The notes under the pieces were generated by a model, which had not been told where the DNA came from, made no database searches, and saw nothing but the letters and a program-made list of their open reading frames with translations. Position numbers and translations under genes: made by a program. A DNA stretch of 64,000 nucleotides, taken from assembly GCA_965217135.1 (NCBI GenBank), contig OZ244249.1, forward strand, positions 1,488,001-1,552,000, in the 5' to 3' direction. Origin of the DNA: HXMU1420-2 sp017643305 (GTDB lineage Bacteria; Pseudomonadota; Alphaproteobacteria; Rhodobacterales; Rhodobacteraceae). Shown here in pieces: positions 50,136 through 58,723 of the stretch; the first letter of the stretch is position 1; each line of letters starts with the position of its first letter.

Positions 50136-51287
50136 ATGAATGAACATTTACAATCGATCCGCGATGGGGTGGAGGCGGTCTGCCGCGATTTTGGAGATGA
50201 CTACTGGCTCGCTCGCGATGATGATGGGGTCTATCCGCATGAGTTTCACACCGCTCTGGCGCAGGGTGGCTGGCTGGGCATCACCATGCCCGAAGAATAT
50301 GGTGGGGCCGGGCTGGGCGTGACCGAAGCCACGGTGATGATGCACACCATCGCCAAGCAGGGCGCGATGACAGCCGCCAGTGCGGTGCATATCAACATGT
50401 TTGGTCCGCATCCCATTGTTCTTTATGGTACGGACGCGCAGAAACAGGCTTGGCTGCCGCCGCTGATTGCGGGTGAACACAAGGTCAGCTTTGGGGTGAC
50501 GGAACCCGATGCAGGGCTGGATACCACGTCGATCTCCACTTTCGCGCGTCGGGTCGATGGCGGCTGGATTGTTCGGGGTCGCAAAATCTGGAACACCACG
50601 GCGCAGGTAGCCGACCGGATCATGTTGCTGGCCCGCACGACGCCCAAGGATGATATCACCCGGCGCACAGACGGCCTGTCGCTGTTCTACACCCATTTCG
50701 ATCGCGACCGGATCGAGGTGAAGCGTATTCCAAAAATGGGCCGCAAGGCGGTGGATTCGAACATGTTGTTCTTTGATGATCTGTTCATTCCCGACGGCGA
50801 TCTGATCGGCGACGAAGGGCGCGGTTTCGGCTATATTTTGCAGGCGATGAACCCTGAACGCATCCTGATCGGGGCCGAAGGTGTGGGCATCGGGCAGGAT
50901 GCGCTGCGCCGGGCGGCGGGTTATGCGGTGGAGCGCGAGGTGTTTGGCCGCCCGATCGGTCAGAACCAAGCGATCCAGCATCCGCTGGCGGAAAACTGGA
51001 TGGAGCTGGAGGCCGCCTGGCTAATGGCGATGAAGGCGGCAGAGCTCTATGACAGCGGCGCGCCCTGTGGGGCGGAGGCAAATGCCACCAAGTTTCTTGG
51101 TGGGCGCGCGGGGTATAATGCCTGCCTGCAATCGGTGATTACCCACGGTGGCATGGGCTATGCCAAGGAATACCACGTGGAGCGGCTGTTGCGCGAAGCG
51201 ATGATCTGCCGTCTTGTCCCGGTGAGCGAACAGCTCATTTCCTCTTTCATCGGGGAACGGGTGCTGGGCCTGCCCAAATCTTACTGA
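50136..51287 (+). CDS. Acyl-CoA dehydrogenase (lipid/MaoC cluster)
   Basis: A 383-residue acyl-CoA dehydrogenase. GVTEPDAGLDTTSI and GRKIWNTTAQVADR are flavin/substrate segments, and THGGMGYAKEYHVERLLRE the C-terminal helix. At the usual catalytic Glu position it has Pro (RLVPVSEQ, P362), so the base must be elsewhere, or the enzyme is of another subgroup. The ATG 50136 follows GCGGGAGGG; upstream in-frame codons have no RBS. Starts a plus-strand unit with MaoC hydratase (11 bases) and acyl-CoA ligase. Confidence 0.86.
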   Translation: MNEHLQSIRDGVEAVCRDFGDDYWLARDDDGVYPHEFHTALAQGGWLGITMPEEYGGAGLGVTEATVMMHTIAKQGAMTAASAVHINMFGPHPIVLYGTDAQKQAWLPPLIAGEHKVSFGVTEPDAGLDTTSISTFARRVDGGWIVRGRKIWNTTAQVADRIMLLARTTPKDDITRRTDGLSLFYTHFDRDRIEVKRIPKMGRKAVDSNMLFFDDLFIPDGDLIGDEGRGFGYILQAMNPERILIGAEGVGIGQDALRRAAGYAVEREVFGRPIGQNQAIQHPLAENWMELEAAWLMAMKAAELYDSGAPCGAEANATKFLGGRAGYNACLQSVITHGGMGYAKEYHVERLLREAMICRLVPVSEQLISSFIGERVLGLPKSY

Positions 51288-51297
51288 GGGGACCGAT

Positions 51298-52146
51298 ATG
51301 AACGTCGATCAAGTTCTGAATTTCGCTTTCCCGGACGGGGAGATAACCTATTCCCAACGGGACGTGATGCTGTATGCGCTCGGCCTTGGCCTCGGCCTGG
51401 GCCGAAACGACCTGCAGTTCGTGTATGAAAAGGACCTGCAGGTGCTGCCGCCCTTTGCAATGGTCGCGGGCCACCCCGGCAGCTGGATGGCCACGCCCGC
51501 GCTGGGCGTGGATTACGTGCGCCTGCTGCACGCGGAACAAAGCCTGGAGGTTTACGGCCCCTTGCCCGTCAATGGGCGGCTGAAGCCCCGTTACCGCGTG
51601 GTGGGCATCGCAGACAAGGGCGCAGACAAAGGTGCGCTGGTTTACATCGAAAAAGTGCTGAGCGACGCGGAAACCGGGGCAGATCTGGCCCGCGTGGTGT
51701 CTGGCCTGTTTTGCCGGGGTGATGGGGGTTGCGGCAATCATGGGACCGCTCCGGACGCGCCGCAACCCTTGCCGGACCGAGCGCCGGACCTGTCATCGGT
51801 GCGCGTGGTCGATCCGCGTGCGGCGCTGATCTACCGGCTGAGTGGAGATTACAATCCGCTGCATGCGGACCCGGAGGTTGCGGCTGCGGCGGGGTATGCC
51901 GTGCCGATCCTGCATGGGCTGTGCACCATGGGGATTGCGGGACATGGGCTGTTGATGGAGGTGGCAAAGGGCGATACGGCGCGGTTTGGCGGCTTTGCCT
52001 GCCGGTTCACGCGGCCTGTGTTTCCGGGGGATACGCTGCGCACGGATATCTGGCTGGAACCGGGCGGCGCGCGGTTCGCGGTCACAGCGGAAAACCGGGA
52101 TCAGCGGGTGCTGGACCGGGGCAGCTTTACGCTGGCCGGGGTATGA
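51298..52146 (+). CDS. MaoC-type (R)-specific 2-enoyl-CoA hydratase
   Basis: A 282-residue double hot-dog hydratase. The hydratase-2 motif is YRLSGDYNPLHADPEVA with D184, N186 and H189, and then GYAVPILHGLCTMG. The N-terminal half (about 1-140) is the degenerate first hot-dog, as in MFE-2/steroid-side-chain hydratases. It adds water to trans-2-enoyl-CoA to give (R)-3-hydroxyacyl-CoA. Together with the acyl-CoA dehydrogenase upstream and the acyl-CoA ligase (ATGA overlap) downstream, it completes an activate-oxidise-hydrate series. Confidence 0.88.
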   Translation: MNVDQVLNFAFPDGEITYSQRDVMLYALGLGLGLGRNDLQFVYEKDLQVLPPFAMVAGHPGSWMATPALGVDYVRLLHAEQSLEVYGPLPVNGRLKPRYRVVGIADKGADKGALVYIEKVLSDAETGADLARVVSGLFCRGDGGCGNHGTAPDAPQPLPDRAPDLSSVRVVDPRAALIYRLSGDYNPLHADPEVAAAAGYAVPILHGLCTMGIAGHGLLMEVAKGDTARFGGFACRFTRPVFPGDTLRTDIWLEPGGARFAVTAENRDQRVLDRGSFTLAGV

Positions 52147-53666
52147 ACCCGGCGGAATGGCTGCGCCGGGCGGCGGCCAACGCGCCGGACAACCCCGCGC
52201 TGTTTCGGGGCGCGGAATGCGTGGCGGATTATGCGGCCTTTGCCGCCCGGGCTGCCGCTATTGGTGGGGCTTTAGCTGCCCGTGGCATTGGGCCGGGCGA
52301 CCGGGTGGCCGTGCTGATGAAGAACTGTACGGAATACCTGGAGGTGCTCTACGGCATCTGGTGGGTCGGCGCGACGGCCATTCCGATCAATGCCAAGCTG
52401 CACGGCAAGGAAGCCGCCTGGATCCTGGAAAACGCCGGTGCGCGGCTGGTCTTCGCCACGGCTGACACGGCAGAGGCGCTTGCGCCTGTTTGTCCCGATG
52501 GCGTGGAGAAGGTGATCGTCGCTGGGACCTCGGGCTACATTGCGCTCTATGAGGCCACGCCGTTGGGCAACCCGGTCGAGATGGACCGCGACCAGATGCT
52601 CTGGCTGTTCTACACATCCGGCACCACCGGGCGGCCCAAAGGGGTGATGATCACCGCAGGCAACGTACTGGCCATGGTGGCAGGCTATAATGCGGACCTG
52701 CGCAGCCACGTGCCGGAAGACGCAGCACTTTATGCTGCACCGATGAGCCACGGCGCGGGGTTTTACAATTTCCTTTTCGTGATCCCCGCCGCACGGCATG
52801 TGGTGCCGGTGTCGGGTGGGTTCGATGCCGGCGAGGTGCTGGACCTGGCCACAGAAGTACGGCGCGTGTCGATGTTTGCCGCGCCCACCATGGTCAAGCG
52901 GATGACCGACCATGCCAGGGCGCGCGGGCGGGACGGCGATGGGCTGGACCTGCTGATCTATGCGGGTGGGCCTATGTACCTGGCCGATATTCTGGAGGCG
53001 TGCGATCAGTTCGGTGACCGGTTTGCGCAGATCTACGGGCAGGGGGAATGCCCGATGGGGATAACAGTGCTACCGCAGGCCTATGTGCGCGACCGCGACC
53101 ACCCACGCTGGCGGGAACGGCTGTCGGGTGTGGGGTATCAACAAACCGTAAGTCGTGTTCGTGTGGTGGATGCGGCTGGTTGCGACCTGCCGCTCGGTGC
53201 GGTGGGCGAGATTGTCGTGCAGGGGCCTGCGGTTATGCAGGGCTACTGGTGCAATCCGCAGGCCACGGCGGACGCGATCCGCAATGGGTGGCTCTGGACC
53301 GGGGACATGGGCGCGCTGGATGCGGACGGGTTCCTGACCCTGCATGACCGGTCCAAAGACATGATCGTATCGGGCGGATCGAATGTTTATCCGCGCGAGG
53401 TGGAGGAATTGCTGCTGACCCATCCGGATGTGGCCGAGGTGGCTGTGGTTGGTCGCCCGCATGCGGATTGGGGGGAAGAGGTGGTGGCCTGCATTGTTCC
53501 GGTGGCCGGGCAAGGCCTGGACCCGGCGGCGTTGGATGCGCTCTGCCGTGACAACATCGCGCGGTTCAAGGCGCCCAAGGCCTATGTGGCGATGGAGACC
53601 CTGCCGAAGAACAATTACGGCAAGGTATTGAAAACCGATCTGCGCATTGTGGTGCAGAATAACTGA
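52143..53666 (+). CDS. Class I acyl-CoA/AMP-forming ligase
   Basis: A 507-residue ANL-superfamily ligase. P-loop TSGTTGRPKG (158-167), YGQGECPMGITV in the A5 region, TGDMG and DRSKDMIVSGGSNVYPRE hinge, and the C-terminal Lys K494 in KNNYGKVLKTDL. The start overlaps the MaoC stop by 4 bases. The longer open frame extending back to 51729 runs over the MaoC gene and is not used. Acid substrate not determinable; the neighbours suggest a fatty, branched or steroid-like acid. Confidence 0.88.
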   Translation: MNPAEWLRRAAANAPDNPALFRGAECVADYAAFAARAAAIGGALAARGIGPGDRVAVLMKNCTEYLEVLYGIWWVGATAIPINAKLHGKEAAWILENAGARLVFATADTAEALAPVCPDGVEKVIVAGTSGYIALYEATPLGNPVEMDRDQMLWLFYTSGTTGRPKGVMITAGNVLAMVAGYNADLRSHVPEDAALYAAPMSHGAGFYNFLFVIPAARHVVPVSGGFDAGEVLDLATEVRRVSMFAAPTMVKRMTDHARARGRDGDGLDLLIYAGGPMYLADILEACDQFGDRFAQIYGQGECPMGITVLPQAYVRDRDHPRWRERLSGVGYQQTVSRVRVVDAAGCDLPLGAVGEIVVQGPAVMQGYWCNPQATADAIRNGWLWTGDMGALDADGFLTLHDRSKDMIVSGGSNVYPREVEELLLTHPDVAEVAVVGRPHADWGEEVVACIVPVAGQGLDPAALDALCRDNIARFKAPKAYVAMETLPKNNYGKVLKTDLRIVVQNN

Positions 53667-53738
53667 GCGCCGTGGCCGGGGTGAAAGCGTGGGTTTGTGG
53701 CGCTGTTTGGTTGGTGGATGTTATCCCTCAAACCCCCT

Positions 53739-53764
53739 GAGAGTATTTGAACAAAGATGAATAT
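53739..53764 (+). repeat. Intergenic repeat, copy 1 (second copy at 3090-3115, opposite strand)
   Basis: A 26-base stretch with core GAGTATTTGAACAAAGATGA matches the reverse strand of 3090-3115 at 21 of 26 positions. Both copies lie next to gene ends in intergenic DNA. From memory, similar GAGTATTT-n-AAGATGAA sequences are common between genes in Roseobacter genomes. Function unknown. Confidence 0.5.
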
Positions 53765-54891
53765 CAGTTTGGCCAGTTGGCCAGCAGTTCCGACATGCGG
53801 GTGAGGCCAAGGTCGAGCTGGCTGTTTGCCCCGCCGCCGACGCCTACGCGAATGTGGTTGGGCAGGCCATAGCAGCTGCCTGGCAGAAGGAAAGTGCGGT
53901 AGGGATCGGCCAGCAGGCGCTGGGCAAACGCATCGCTGTCGATATCGTTGGCGAGGCGGGCGAGACCAATCAGACCGGCCTGAGGGCTATGCCAGCTGAG
54001 GCCAGGTTCCTTTGCGATGTATGTGTCGAGCCTGCCGAGGGTTTCCAGCGCAGTCTGGCGGGCACTGGAGAGTGCGGCGGTCAGCCGGGCAGGGCGTAAG
54101 GCGATTTCTGCAATGGTTTCGCCGAGGATATTCATGATTTCGCTGGCGTTTTCACGCAGGATAACCGCGTCCTGGACCAGCATGGCGTCCGGGCAGATCA
54201 GCCAGCCGGTGCGCAGGCCTTGCAAACCCAGCGCCTTGGACACGCTGCCAGTGGTAATGCCGCGCGGGTAGAGCCCCGCAATGGCGGAGGCGCGGGGGCC
54301 AGCCCATTCGAGCCCGGCATAGACTTCATCGACCAGAAGCCACGCGCCGACCCGGTCGGCCATATTTGCGATGGCGCGCAGCTCTGCCTCGGGCATCATG
54401 CGGCCGGTGGGGTTGTTGGGGTTGGTGAGGAAGATCAGTTTGGTTTTGTCGGTGATGGCGTGTTCCAGTGAATCGAGGGGTAAAGCCCAGCCCTGGGCTT
54501 CGTCCCTGTCCACGCGCACAATTTTGGCGCCGACGGCTTTGGCCAGCACTTCTGCCTGTGGCCAGCCGGGGCGTTCGACCACGACCTCATCCCCTGGTTG
54601 GACCAGTTGCAGGAAGGCGAGGTAATTGGCCTCTGCCGCCCCAGCGGTGATAAGCACGTCATCGGGCTGACCGATGTCCGTCAGTCCCGCTTGGGCCAGC
54701 ACATGCTGGCGCAGTTCGGGCAGGCCACGGAAGGAGCGTTGATTCCAGTCGAGGGGCAGTTCCGGGTCGAGGTCAGCCAAGAAATCCCCAAGTTTCGGAC
54801 TTTCTGACAGCGAAAACCCGATGAATGCCTCTGGTTTGGCTTCAGTCGTGTCTAGCAGGTATTGAAACAGGGTGTGGATTTCGACTTTCAT
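53764..54891 (-). CDS. Class I/II PLP-dependent aminotransferase
   Basis: A 375-residue fold-type I aminotransferase. Visible: NPNNPTG (157-163), D188 and Y191 in LLVDEVYAGLEW, and the PLP Lys K219 in TGSVSKALGLQGLRTGW. Chain length and the short N-terminus match Ib/If aminotransferases of broad specificity. Its start at 54891 is only 23 bases from the divergent MBL-fold gene, so their promoters must overlap or lie inside each other's coding ends. Amino acid substrate unknown. Confidence 0.87.
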   Translation of the reverse strand: MKVEIHTLFQYLLDTTEAKPEAFIGFSLSESPKLGDFLADLDPELPLDWNQRSFRGLPELRQHVLAQAGLTDIGQPDDVLITAGAAEANYLAFLQLVQPGDEVVVERPGWPQAEVLAKAVGAKIVRVDRDEAQGWALPLDSLEHAITDKTKLIFLTNPNNPTGRMMPEAELRAIANMADRVGAWLLVDEVYAGLEWAGPRASAIAGLYPRGITTGSVSKALGLQGLRTGWLICPDAMLVQDAVILRENASEIMNILGETIAEIALRPARLTAALSSARQTALETLGRLDTYIAKEPGLSWHSPQAGLIGLARLANDIDSDAFAQRLLADPYRTFLLPGSCYGLPNHIRVGVGGGANSQLDLGLTRMSELLANWPN

Positions 54892-54914
54892 GGGGCCACC
54901 GGGGAGGATTGAAC

Positions 54915-55673
54915 ATGCAAGCCAAAGGCTATCTCAAAGGGCGGCCCTTGTCGCTGACGGTTTTGGATTATGGCCTGTTCAAGGTGCATGCCAATGGGCG
55001 GGTTATTGGTATTTGCGGGTATCTGATCCGGACCGATGCCGGCGAAAACGTTCTGGTCGATACCGGGTTCCCTGCGAAATATGTCGAGGATACGGAAACT
55101 GCGACGCAGGAAGACCGGCTGTATGAGTTTGGCGAAGTGCTGCAGTGCGAACCTGAGAACCTGCCTGCTGCGCAACTGGCCAAGGTGGGGTTGGGGATGG
55201 AGGATGTAACGCTGCATATCCTGACGCACAGCCATATCGATCATGTGGGTGCACTGCATGACTTTGCGCATCTGCCAATTGTGATGGCCGCAGTCGAACG
55301 GGCGCTGCCCAAGCCGCTTTATTGGGGGCGCGCACAGCCGATGGACTGGCCTGAGGCGCGATATCTGCTGGTCGAGGACGATGTGGCGCTGGGCCCCGGG
55401 TTTGACCTGTTTTTTGTGCCGGGCCATGCGCCGGGACAGCTGGCAATGCGTCTCAATCTGCCTGAGACCGGGCCAGTATTGTTGACCAGCGATGCCATTT
55501 CCCGACCCGCCGAAATTGACGAAAGGTTTAAAGGCAGCTGGAATGAGCCCGCTGCCATCGCCAGTGCGGACCGGCTGATGGCGCTGGCCAGGCAGGACAA
55601 GGCCTTCGTGATTTTTGGGCATAGCCCCGAACAATGGCCGGATCTGCGAAAGGCCCCGGACAGTTACGCGTGA
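54915..55673 (+). CDS. Metallo-beta-lactamase-fold hydrolase (N-acyl-homoserine-lactonase-like)
   Basis: A 252-residue MBL-fold protein with the metal motif THSHIDHVGAL (H105, H107, D109, H110) and downstream FFVPGHAPGQLAMRL and FGHSPEQWPDL carrying the further ligands. Layout is like AHL lactonases (AiiA family), but lactonase activity cannot be told from other hydrolases. ATG 54915 follows GGGGAGG; upstream codons lie within the divergent aminotransferase region. It might act in quorum-quenching or lactone turnover (inference). Confidence 0.8.
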   Translation: MQAKGYLKGRPLSLTVLDYGLFKVHANGRVIGICGYLIRTDAGENVLVDTGFPAKYVEDTETATQEDRLYEFGEVLQCEPENLPAAQLAKVGLGMEDVTLHILTHSHIDHVGALHDFAHLPIVMAAVERALPKPLYWGRAQPMDWPEARYLLVEDDVALGPGFDLFFVPGHAPGQLAMRLNLPETGPVLLTSDAISRPAEIDERFKGSWNEPAAIASADRLMALARQDKAFVIFGHSPEQWPDLRKAPDSYA

Positions 55674-55757
55674 CCGCACGGCCCCTCACGATCGCGTGCA
55701 CCCCGTTGTGCGCTGAGCGTATGCTGGCTCATGATGCGGGACAACGGAGGATCTGTC

Positions 55758-56720
55758 ATGCGCATCTTGGCTTTCATCGCCGCTCTGTGCCTTGCAAGTG
55801 CCGCTTGTGCCAACCCCAGTCATTGGCGCTCAGAGTGGCCTGACACGGATTTTGAACAGACAAACATTGCTGCTTGGTCAGAAGTAATTTCAGGCGGGCC
55901 GCCCAAGGACGGCATTCCTGCGATCAATGATCCAACATTTGTGGACGTGCAAAACGAGAGCCGGATCGGAGACCGCGAACCCGTGATCACCGTCGAAATC
56001 GATGGAGCTCGGCCGCGCGCCTACCCGGTGCGTTATCTGACATGGCATGAAATCGTGAACGATCGTGTCGGTGGTGTGCCGGTGGCCGTCACATTCTGCC
56101 CGCTTTGCAACTCCGGCATCACGTTCGATCGCCGTGTGCGCGGCCAAGAGCTGACTTTTGGCGTATCTGGCAAGCTGCGAAACTCGGACATGGTGATGTA
56201 TGACCGTGAAACTCAAAGTTGGTGGCAACAGGCCATCGGGCGCGGGATTGTTGGCGAAATGACAGGGGTTGATCTGACTGCCTTGCCCAGCTGGATGGAA
56301 AGCTGGGCCGAGTTCCGCGTGCGCAACCCTGATGGTCTGGTGATGAACCAGCCTGACTATCGGCGGGACTATGGGAATAACCCTTACACGGGCTATGATC
56401 GGTCGAGTCGGCCTTTTTTATATAGTGGCGAAAACCCGCCGCACGGCATTCCGCCGCTGCTGCGGGTGGTCCGCGTCGGCGATCGCGCCTGGCCCTTGAC
56501 CCGGTTTCAGGCAGCATCCGAGCTCCGCGAAGCTGGCGTTGTGCTGACTTGGACATCCGGACAGGCTTCGGCGCTCGACACGCGCCAGATCAATGAAGGC
56601 CGGGACGTGGGTACAATCCGTGTGCGCGACAGTGCAGGAAGGGATGTGCCGCATGATGTTATGTTTGCCTTCGCGTTCCATGCGTTCTGGCCTGACGGCA
56701 CTTGGATGCTGGGCCGATAA
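55758..56720 (+). CDS. DUF3179 domain-containing secreted protein
   Basis: A 320-residue protein with an N-terminal signal peptide (MRILAFIAALCLASAACANP; cleavage probably before NPSHW, or a poor lipobox). The DUF3179 core is recognised by VTFCPLCNSGITFDR with its CxxC-like Cys pair and by VSGKLRNSDMVMYDRET. Function of the domain is unknown to me. ATG 55758 is preferred because GGAGGAT precedes it, over an ATG at 55731. It converges on the MFS gene, with 2 bases between the stops. Confidence 0.82.
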   Translation: MRILAFIAALCLASAACANPSHWRSEWPDTDFEQTNIAAWSEVISGGPPKDGIPAINDPTFVDVQNESRIGDREPVITVEIDGARPRAYPVRYLTWHEIVNDRVGGVPVAVTFCPLCNSGITFDRRVRGQELTFGVSGKLRNSDMVMYDRETQSWWQQAIGRGIVGEMTGVDLTALPSWMESWAEFRVRNPDGLVMNQPDYRRDYGNNPYTGYDRSSRPFLYSGENPPHGIPPLLRVVRVGDRAWPLTRFQAASELREAGVVLTWTSGQASALDTRQINEGRDVGTIRVRDSAGRDVPHDVMFAFAFHAFWPDGTWMLGR

Positions 56721-56722
56721 GA

Positions 56723-58192
56723 TCAGTCGCGCAGAAATAGGAAAAGAGCGATCACAGCGCTCAGCGCGCAAAGCACCGCCGCCATCCAGGCCGCTACGGC
56801 GAGGCCTGCAGAGGTAGCAGCAGCATGGCCGGCCGCATCGGATATCGCACCGTAGCTGGCCGTGCCACCCGCGCGGCTGTAGGCGCTGGCAATCACGCCG
56901 CCGGATGCTGCTACCGAGAGAAGACCTGCAACACGCGACATCGCGTTGTTGATGCCCGACGCAAGCCCTGCATGTGTTTCATCCACCGCGGTCATGATCG
57001 CCGTCGACAGGGGCGCGATCAGCAAAGCCATGCCAAGAGAGATAACGCACATCGCCGGCAAGATACCGTCGAAAAACCGCTGGTCCGGCACAACCAAGGC
57101 CATGATCGCGTATCCGATGGCACTGACGGCGCCACCTGCGAACATGAACGGGGCCGGGCCGTAGCGGTCTGCAAGCTTGCCCAGGCGCGAAGACAGCACC
57201 GACATGAATACAGGGATTGGCGCAAAGGCGAGGCTGGCTTCAATCTCCCGCAGGCCCCAGCCGGATACCAGCGCCATGGGAAGGAAGAAAAAGACGATCG
57301 ACAGCCCGGAATAGAACAGAAAACTGTAGAGGTTGGCTGCCGAGAAGACCGGGCTTCTGAACAGGCTGAGCGGCATCATCGGATGTCTGCGCACTGCCTC
57401 GACCCACAGAAAGGCTGCAAGCGCGATAGCGCCCGTGCCGATCCATGCGATGCTTTGTGGCCGCGGGGCATGCTCTGCGCTTGTGAGCCCCCATGCGAGG
57501 CAGAAAAAGGCCAGAACGGCCAAGCCTGCACCAGGCAGATCGATTGGCGTCTCTGTGCTGCGACGATCGGTGTCGATGCTGCGCCACAAAAGCCACAGCG
57601 CAATGGCGCCCAGTGGCAAGTTAATGGCAAAGATCCAGCGCCACATATCAACGCCGCCAATCGTCAGAGCGAGACTGCCGATAATTGGGCCGAGCGCCGT
57701 TGTCACGGCTGATGACGCGGCCCAGATGCCAATGGCGCGTCCACGCTCTTCCCGGGGGTAGGCGCGCGCGATCACGGCAAGCGATCCGGGCACCATGATT
57801 GCCGCCCCAACCCCTTGAAGCCCGCGCGCCGCGATGAGCCACTCCGCTGTTGGGGCAAGAGCGCAAAAAATCGATGCGACAACAAACCCGGTGATGCCTA
57901 GCCCAAACATCCTGGCTAGGCCAAACCGATCCGACATCGCACCACCCACCAGAATCAGGGAGGCCAATGTCAGCAGGTAAGCATTATGAACCCATTGCGC
58001 CTGAGTCAGGTTGGCATCAATACTGCTGCGGATGGCCGGCATGGCAATGGCCACAACGGCCCCGTCGATATAGCTGAGCGCCGAGGCCAATATGGCCGAG
58101 ACCAGGACAAACGTTCGCGCCTGAGGCGCACAAAAGCCTTCGTGAAAAACAGACGCCGCCGGGCGGGCCGGCGGCGTTGAATTATCAGTCAT
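56723..58192 (-). CDS. MFS transporter, DHA2 family (14 transmembrane segments)
   Basis: A 489-residue drug/solute exporter of the DHA2 (EmrB/QacA-like) group. The N-terminal helix FVLVSAILASALSYIDGAVVAIAMP and the motif RGLQGVGAAIMVPGSLAVIARAYP (motif C region) are typical, with about 14 helices overall. It would export hydrophobic or toxic compounds by proton antiport at the inner membrane. Bactofilin follows upstream on the same strand, 12 bases away, but a functional link is not evident. Confidence 0.88.
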   Translation of the reverse strand: MTDNSTPPARPAASVFHEGFCAPQARTFVLVSAILASALSYIDGAVVAIAMPAIRSSIDANLTQAQWVHNAYLLTLASLILVGGAMSDRFGLARMFGLGITGFVVASIFCALAPTAEWLIAARGLQGVGAAIMVPGSLAVIARAYPREERGRAIGIWAASSAVTTALGPIIGSLALTIGGVDMWRWIFAINLPLGAIALWLLWRSIDTDRRSTETPIDLPGAGLAVLAFFCLAWGLTSAEHAPRPQSIAWIGTGAIALAAFLWVEAVRRHPMMPLSLFRSPVFSAANLYSFLFYSGLSIVFFFLPMALVSGWGLREIEASLAFAPIPVFMSVLSSRLGKLADRYGPAPFMFAGGAVSAIGYAIMALVVPDQRFFDGILPAMCVISLGMALLIAPLSTAIMTAVDETHAGLASGINNAMSRVAGLLSVAASGGVIASAYSRAGGTASYGAISDAAGHAAATSAGLAVAAWMAAVLCALSAVIALFLFLRD

Positions 58193-58204
58193 CGCACGAC
58201 CGGA

Positions 58205-58723
58205 TCAACCGGCTTCGGCATTCGCGGATTTGTTGTGACCGTCTCCGCCTTTGCGCGAGGCTGGGCTCAGCGGGTCGTCCTGACGCTGCACAGAGCCCTC
58301 AAAATGAGCGCCACTTTCAATTGCAATCGTCTTGTGGATGATGTCACCCTCGACGCGAGCAGTCGAACTCAGACGCACTTTAAGCCCGCGTACACGCCCA
58401 ACGATTCGACCGTTGATGACAACGTCATCGGCGGTCACTTCACCCTTGATGGTCGCAGTTTCGCCGATGGTCAGCAGATGGGCGCGAATGTCGCCTTCTA
58501 CCGTGCCCTCGACTTGGATATCACCGCTGGTTTTGATGTTGCCTGTGATGTGCAAATCCTGCGACAGCGTCGATGCTGGCGGCTTTGGCTTTGGGGCGCT
58601 GGGCTTGGCTTCGACAGCGGGCTTGCTGGACGCCGGAGCAGCGGGAATCGGGGCAGCAGTGGCAGGCGCCGATCCGTCGGCAGCCTTAGGGCCGGGCTCA
58701 TTGATTTTGCTTTTAGAAAACAT
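58205..58723 (-). CDS. Bactofilin (polymer-forming cytoskeletal protein)
   Basis: A 172-residue bactofilin. A Pro/Ala-rich N-terminal tail (residues about 8-55) leads into the beta-helical DUF583 core LSQDLHITGNIKTSGDIQVEGTVEGDIRAHLLTIGETATIKGEV with regular hydrophobic repeats. Bactofilins form nucleotide-free filaments at the membrane and guide cell-wall enzymes (family knowledge). The start overlaps the M23 peptidase stop by 11 bases, the usual pairing with a LytM-type endopeptidase. Confidence 0.9.
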   Translation of the reverse strand: MFSKSKINEPGPKAADGSAPATAAPIPAAPASSKPAVEAKPSAPKPKPPASTLSQDLHITGNIKTSGDIQVEGTVEGDIRAHLLTIGETATIKGEVTADDVVINGRIVGRVRGLKVRLSSTARVEGDIIHKTIAIESGAHFEGSVQRQDDPLSPASRKGGDGHNKSANAEAG

